Assembly: GCA_900660155.1 (NCBI GenBank)
Contig: CABFPE010000050.1
Location: forward strand, 442,619-506,618
DNA length: 64,000 bases
From: Hofstenia miamia
Lineage: Eukaryota > Xenacoelomorpha > Acoela > Hofsteniidae
Reading direction: 5' to 3'
In this document: positions 61,390-64,000 of the stretch, in pieces
Layout of the letters: each line of letters begins with the position of its first letter
How positions within the stretch are numbered: position 1 is the first letter of the stretch
The notes under the pieces: model-generated
Told to the model about the DNA's origin: nothing
The model's database searches: none
Seen by the model: only the letters and a program-made list of their open reading frames with translations
Made by a program: the position numbers and the translations under genes

Positions 61390-62263
61390 TATTAATACAC
61401 CAAGATTGTAACAAAGTGAAATCCGAGTTTAAAACAGCGACATTAGATGTTATAATTTTAAGATCATTAGCAAACAATAATGGTAAGCATTTAGAACAAA
61501 TTTCAGGGAGGTCTTTGATGAAAATAAGAAACAGTACTGGCCCAAGGACCGAACCTTCTGGGACCCAACTAGTGAATGGTAACCGATCAGAGTGACTACC
61601 GTTTACAATGACCACTTGAGAAAGGCCAAATAAGTAAGAGCTGAGAAGTAATAATAACTTTTTATCAAACAAGTAAGATGTTAGTTTGTTAATCAGCAAG
61701 TAATGAGGCACTTTGTCAAAAGCTTTCCTGAAGTAACAATATAATGTAAAAGATGGTTCACCTGAATCAAACGCATTGTAATATCGATCAAGAAAAGTTA
61801 ACAATTGAGTCATTGTAGAACGTCTTTTTATAAAACCAAATTGTTTGTTAGAAAGGGTCTTCTTGACAATTGGGCACATATAATTAAACATAGGCTTTTC
61901 TAGAATCAATGCGAGATTTGGAAGTTGACTAATCGGTCTGTAGTTGGAGACCAACTTATTATTACCACTTTTTAACAAAGGATAGATATATAAAATTTTC
62001 CAATAGTTGGGGAAGCAACCGGTATTAAGAATATAATTAAACACATTCAGGATGAGAAGAGACAAAGGAACTGAAAAACGACATAAAAAGCTTGATGGTA
62101 GGTCATCAGGTCCACATCCAGCACTTTTTAGATTCTTCAATTGACCAATGATGTCATCTATGGTAATAGCATTATCATCATATTGGCCTACTTCATGTAT
62201 TTCTAATTCTGGAAGATGGGAAGCAGATGGCGTGAAAATGGATACAAAATATTTGTTGAACAA
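61364..62263 (-). pseudogene. LINE reverse transcriptase, catalytic residues lost
   Basis: This 299-codon frame is the reverse transcriptase domain of a non-LTR retrotransposon, which would copy element RNA at a nicked chromosome. It begins within the linker before RT (FNKYF). Visible blocks are KSAGCGPDDLPSSFL (46-60), NYRPISQLPNLALILEK (107-123), QFGFIKRRST (141-150), FRKAFDKV (178-185), PEGSVLGPVLFLIFIKDLP (235-253) and LLFANDLKI (262-270). The motif A Asp that normally precedes F-S-KAFD is Tyr here, and the first Asp of the FADD motif is Asn. These losses, and the stop just upstream at about 62304, make it inactive. The blocks fit the jockey/CR1/L2 group, but the exact clade is not determined. 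Confidence 0.9.
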
Positions 62264-62749
62264 GTTAGCAATGTGAAGATCACTGGAGGCGACAACATCC
62301 TTCTAATACATAGGCTTAGGAATGACTGGTTTGTCAAAAAATCTAATGAGTTGACAGTATGACTTGTGACAATGTATCAGCAACATTGTTAAAAAAAGTG
62401 CATTTATCAAGTTCTATGGATTGAAAAAAGTCTTTTATTGTATTTAAAGGAAAAATAGTTGCTTAAAGAAGAGCGTTGGAATTTACGTCGTTTTGAGGAA
62501 CTAATATTGGACAGGTGAACAGTATGGGAAGGGAAATATGACGACAGAATGCATTTTTCTTCCGTTTGTGGGGAGTAAATAGTGCAATCAAGGAGAATAA
62601 TTCATTGTACCAATACTTTACGTATTCTTGTGAAAAGTAAAAAGAAAAAAGTGATGTTCCAAAGGCAAGGGTAAAATCTGATTCATGAACTGAAGAATAG
62701 GAAAAATTTCTATTGTTACCTTTAAAATTGGAGACGAGATTAACATCAA

Positions 62750-63470
62750 ATTGGAGTAAATCAAATTCTTGGGAGAAGCATAAAATAGTATGATCGGGAG
62801 AAGGAAATCGAATTGGAAACTACATCACAAACAATAAGTTCGAAATTAGAGAAAACTAGATCCAGAGTATTGTCACAAGAGTGAGTAGGAAAATCAATCA
62901 ACTGTTCGAATTGATTATCAAGAAAGTGATCAATGATGGAATCATCAAATTGATTAGGGGAGCTATGAGATGCCCAATCAATATTAGGAAGGTGGGAATC
63001 ATCAAAAACATATTTTATCAGGTTATCAGAAGAGACTGAATGACTAAGGCTGAAAGGGCATCCAAAGTTGAAAGCAAAATCAAGAGCTTAAATTATGTTT
63101 TCAAAAGGTAAAAACTGCTACTATGAGGCGGAATATAGAGACAAAGTAATAAAACTGCTTGAGTTTAAGGTCGATGATGGTACCACAGATGAAATCAACG
63201 TTTGAGTCAAAAGGAATCTGGTAGGATGAGAGTTCAGAAGTGACAAAAATAATGAAACCACCATGATCGATAGAGGAAGATCTGTCACATCTAGCTGCTG
63301 ACTAAATAGTGGGGACAGTAAAATTGAAGCTTGTACGCTATCATCAAACCAGGTCTCTCTTAGCAAAATGATATTGCTGTTGAAGCGAGTGATATAAGAA
63401 TATAGATCTAAGCAACGTTTGATATTTAACAAGCTCTGACAATTAGTGTAGAGAAAATTAAGAGAACAGG
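62750..63470 (-). pseudogene. LINE apurinic-type endonuclease remnant
   Basis: The endonuclease nicks target DNA to prime reverse transcription. On the minus strand the N-terminal part reads LYTNCQSLLNIK, then SNIILLRETWFDDSV, which matches the N-terminal endonuclease blocks (TNxxSL and TETWLxxxV). A later part, about 62995-62770, reads LPNIDW, then FLDNQFEQLIDFPTHS and LDLVFSN, the C-terminal endonuclease blocks. In the first block the usual Thr of TETW is Arg. Frameshifts separate the blocks. It lies directly 5' of the RT on the same strand. Confidence 0.8.
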
Positions 63471-63599
63471 CTTTAAGAATAGGTAGTCATTGAGAAAAAC
63501 CAACAGATTTAGTATGATCAAAAAAAGAGCCATCCTTATAAAGTTTAAGGTTCCTGATTTTTAAACGAGACTTGCCACAACCATCAAATCATAACGAAA

Positions 63600-64000
63600 T
63601 TTCAAAAGTTATTTCCCCACAATACGATCGGCAGGACTTAATTCCGGTTTAAAAACACTTTGAATCCATTAAAATTTTTAAGCAGTTAACAACGGGATAT
63701 GATGCATCTCTTTAGCAATTGAAAGCCGACGTCAAGTATAATTGGTCTTGAAAAATTATGGCGGGGCTTACCTATTCATGTTCTTGAAAAGTAAGAATTC
63801 AAAACTAAAAAATTGTAGAAATGAAGAAACGATTGTTAAATCATGTTCCAGCGATTTAGAAAGACTGTAGGAACCACCTGAATGTTCAGGTACACCGGAA
63901 AGTAATATCCTTTGCTTAAAAGGATTATTAGAAGAATCAGACATGTTAGCTTTCAAGTTTCGATCAGGCTTCGTTTTGTCTAGAAATAATTTGATTGCAT
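63600..64000 (-). pseudogene. 5' part of the LINE, possible ORF1 remnant
   Basis: The frame at 63956-63768 reads FKQRILLSGVPE, then SLEHDLTIVSSFLQF, and farther downstream ELSPADRIVGK. The order of a GxPE block followed by a D...V helix and an RVG-like block resembles ORF1-type proteins of CR1/L2-like elements. The element appears to continue past the end of the window. Confidence 0.45.

Larger units (their letters stand above)
61100..64000 (-). mobile_element. LINE (non-LTR retrotransposon), inactive, extends off window
   Basis: Endonuclease, reverse transcriptase and post-RT blocks occur in the right order on the minus strand over 2.9 kb, separated by stops and frameshifts. The 3' end is near 61100. 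No poly-A or tandem 3' repeat is clear. Confidence 0.85.

Noticed and set aside
1-64000. CRISPR arrays, operons, ribosome binding sites, rRNA genes
   Set aside because: None seen; the sequence is clearly eukaryotic nuclear DNA.

Overview
The window is 64 kb of AT-rich eukaryotic DNA with long (TA)n tracts, large introns and many decayed transposable elements. It has no operons and no bacterial features. The receptor gene, a mariner-type element, hAT-type elements and LINEs point to an invertebrate, most likely an arthropod. A parasitic copepod is one possibility, but that is a guess from overall style and not from a diagnostic gene.

The only host gene I can support is on the + strand. Three exons, at 29719-29910, 50069-50221 and 57391-57564, encode the C-terminal channel part of a Cys-loop ligand-gated ion channel subunit: TM1-TM2, then TM3 plus the start of the cytoplasmic loop, then TM4 and the stop codon. 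All three join in phase 0 with good splice sites. The introns are about 20.2 kb and 7.2 kb. A Pro-Ala-Arg triplet at the inner end of TM2 marks an anion-selective (GABA/glycine/histamine/glutamate-gated chloride type) subunit. The ligand-binding exons were not found and probably lie upstream of the window.

The rest is intron or intergenic DNA holding mobile elements. These include a dead mariner-like element (21659-22921), a hAT-type non-autonomous element with a perfect 8-bp target duplication (33462-34248), and a second hAT-like element (32653-33007). There is also a short TIR element inside a (TA)n tract (48653-48914), a palindromic cluster (26474-26651), and two LINE remnants lying tail to tail at the right end (about 60280-61065 on +, about 61100-64000 on -). 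An unclassified TIR element at 42829-44513 has a second, diverged copy in reverse orientation at about 55475-56885.

The assembly has visible problems. There are two N blocks (11371-12370 and 46771-47670). Two 0.5-1.2 kb direct duplications have copies separated by a single N (9302-10362 and 17407-19765). A third duplication puts a noisy, apparently unpolished version of 44559-45516 at 40714-41682, followed by an apparently exact 1.15-kb copy of 45517-46662. These are most simply scaffolding or gap-filling artefacts and should not be read as biological duplications without checking.
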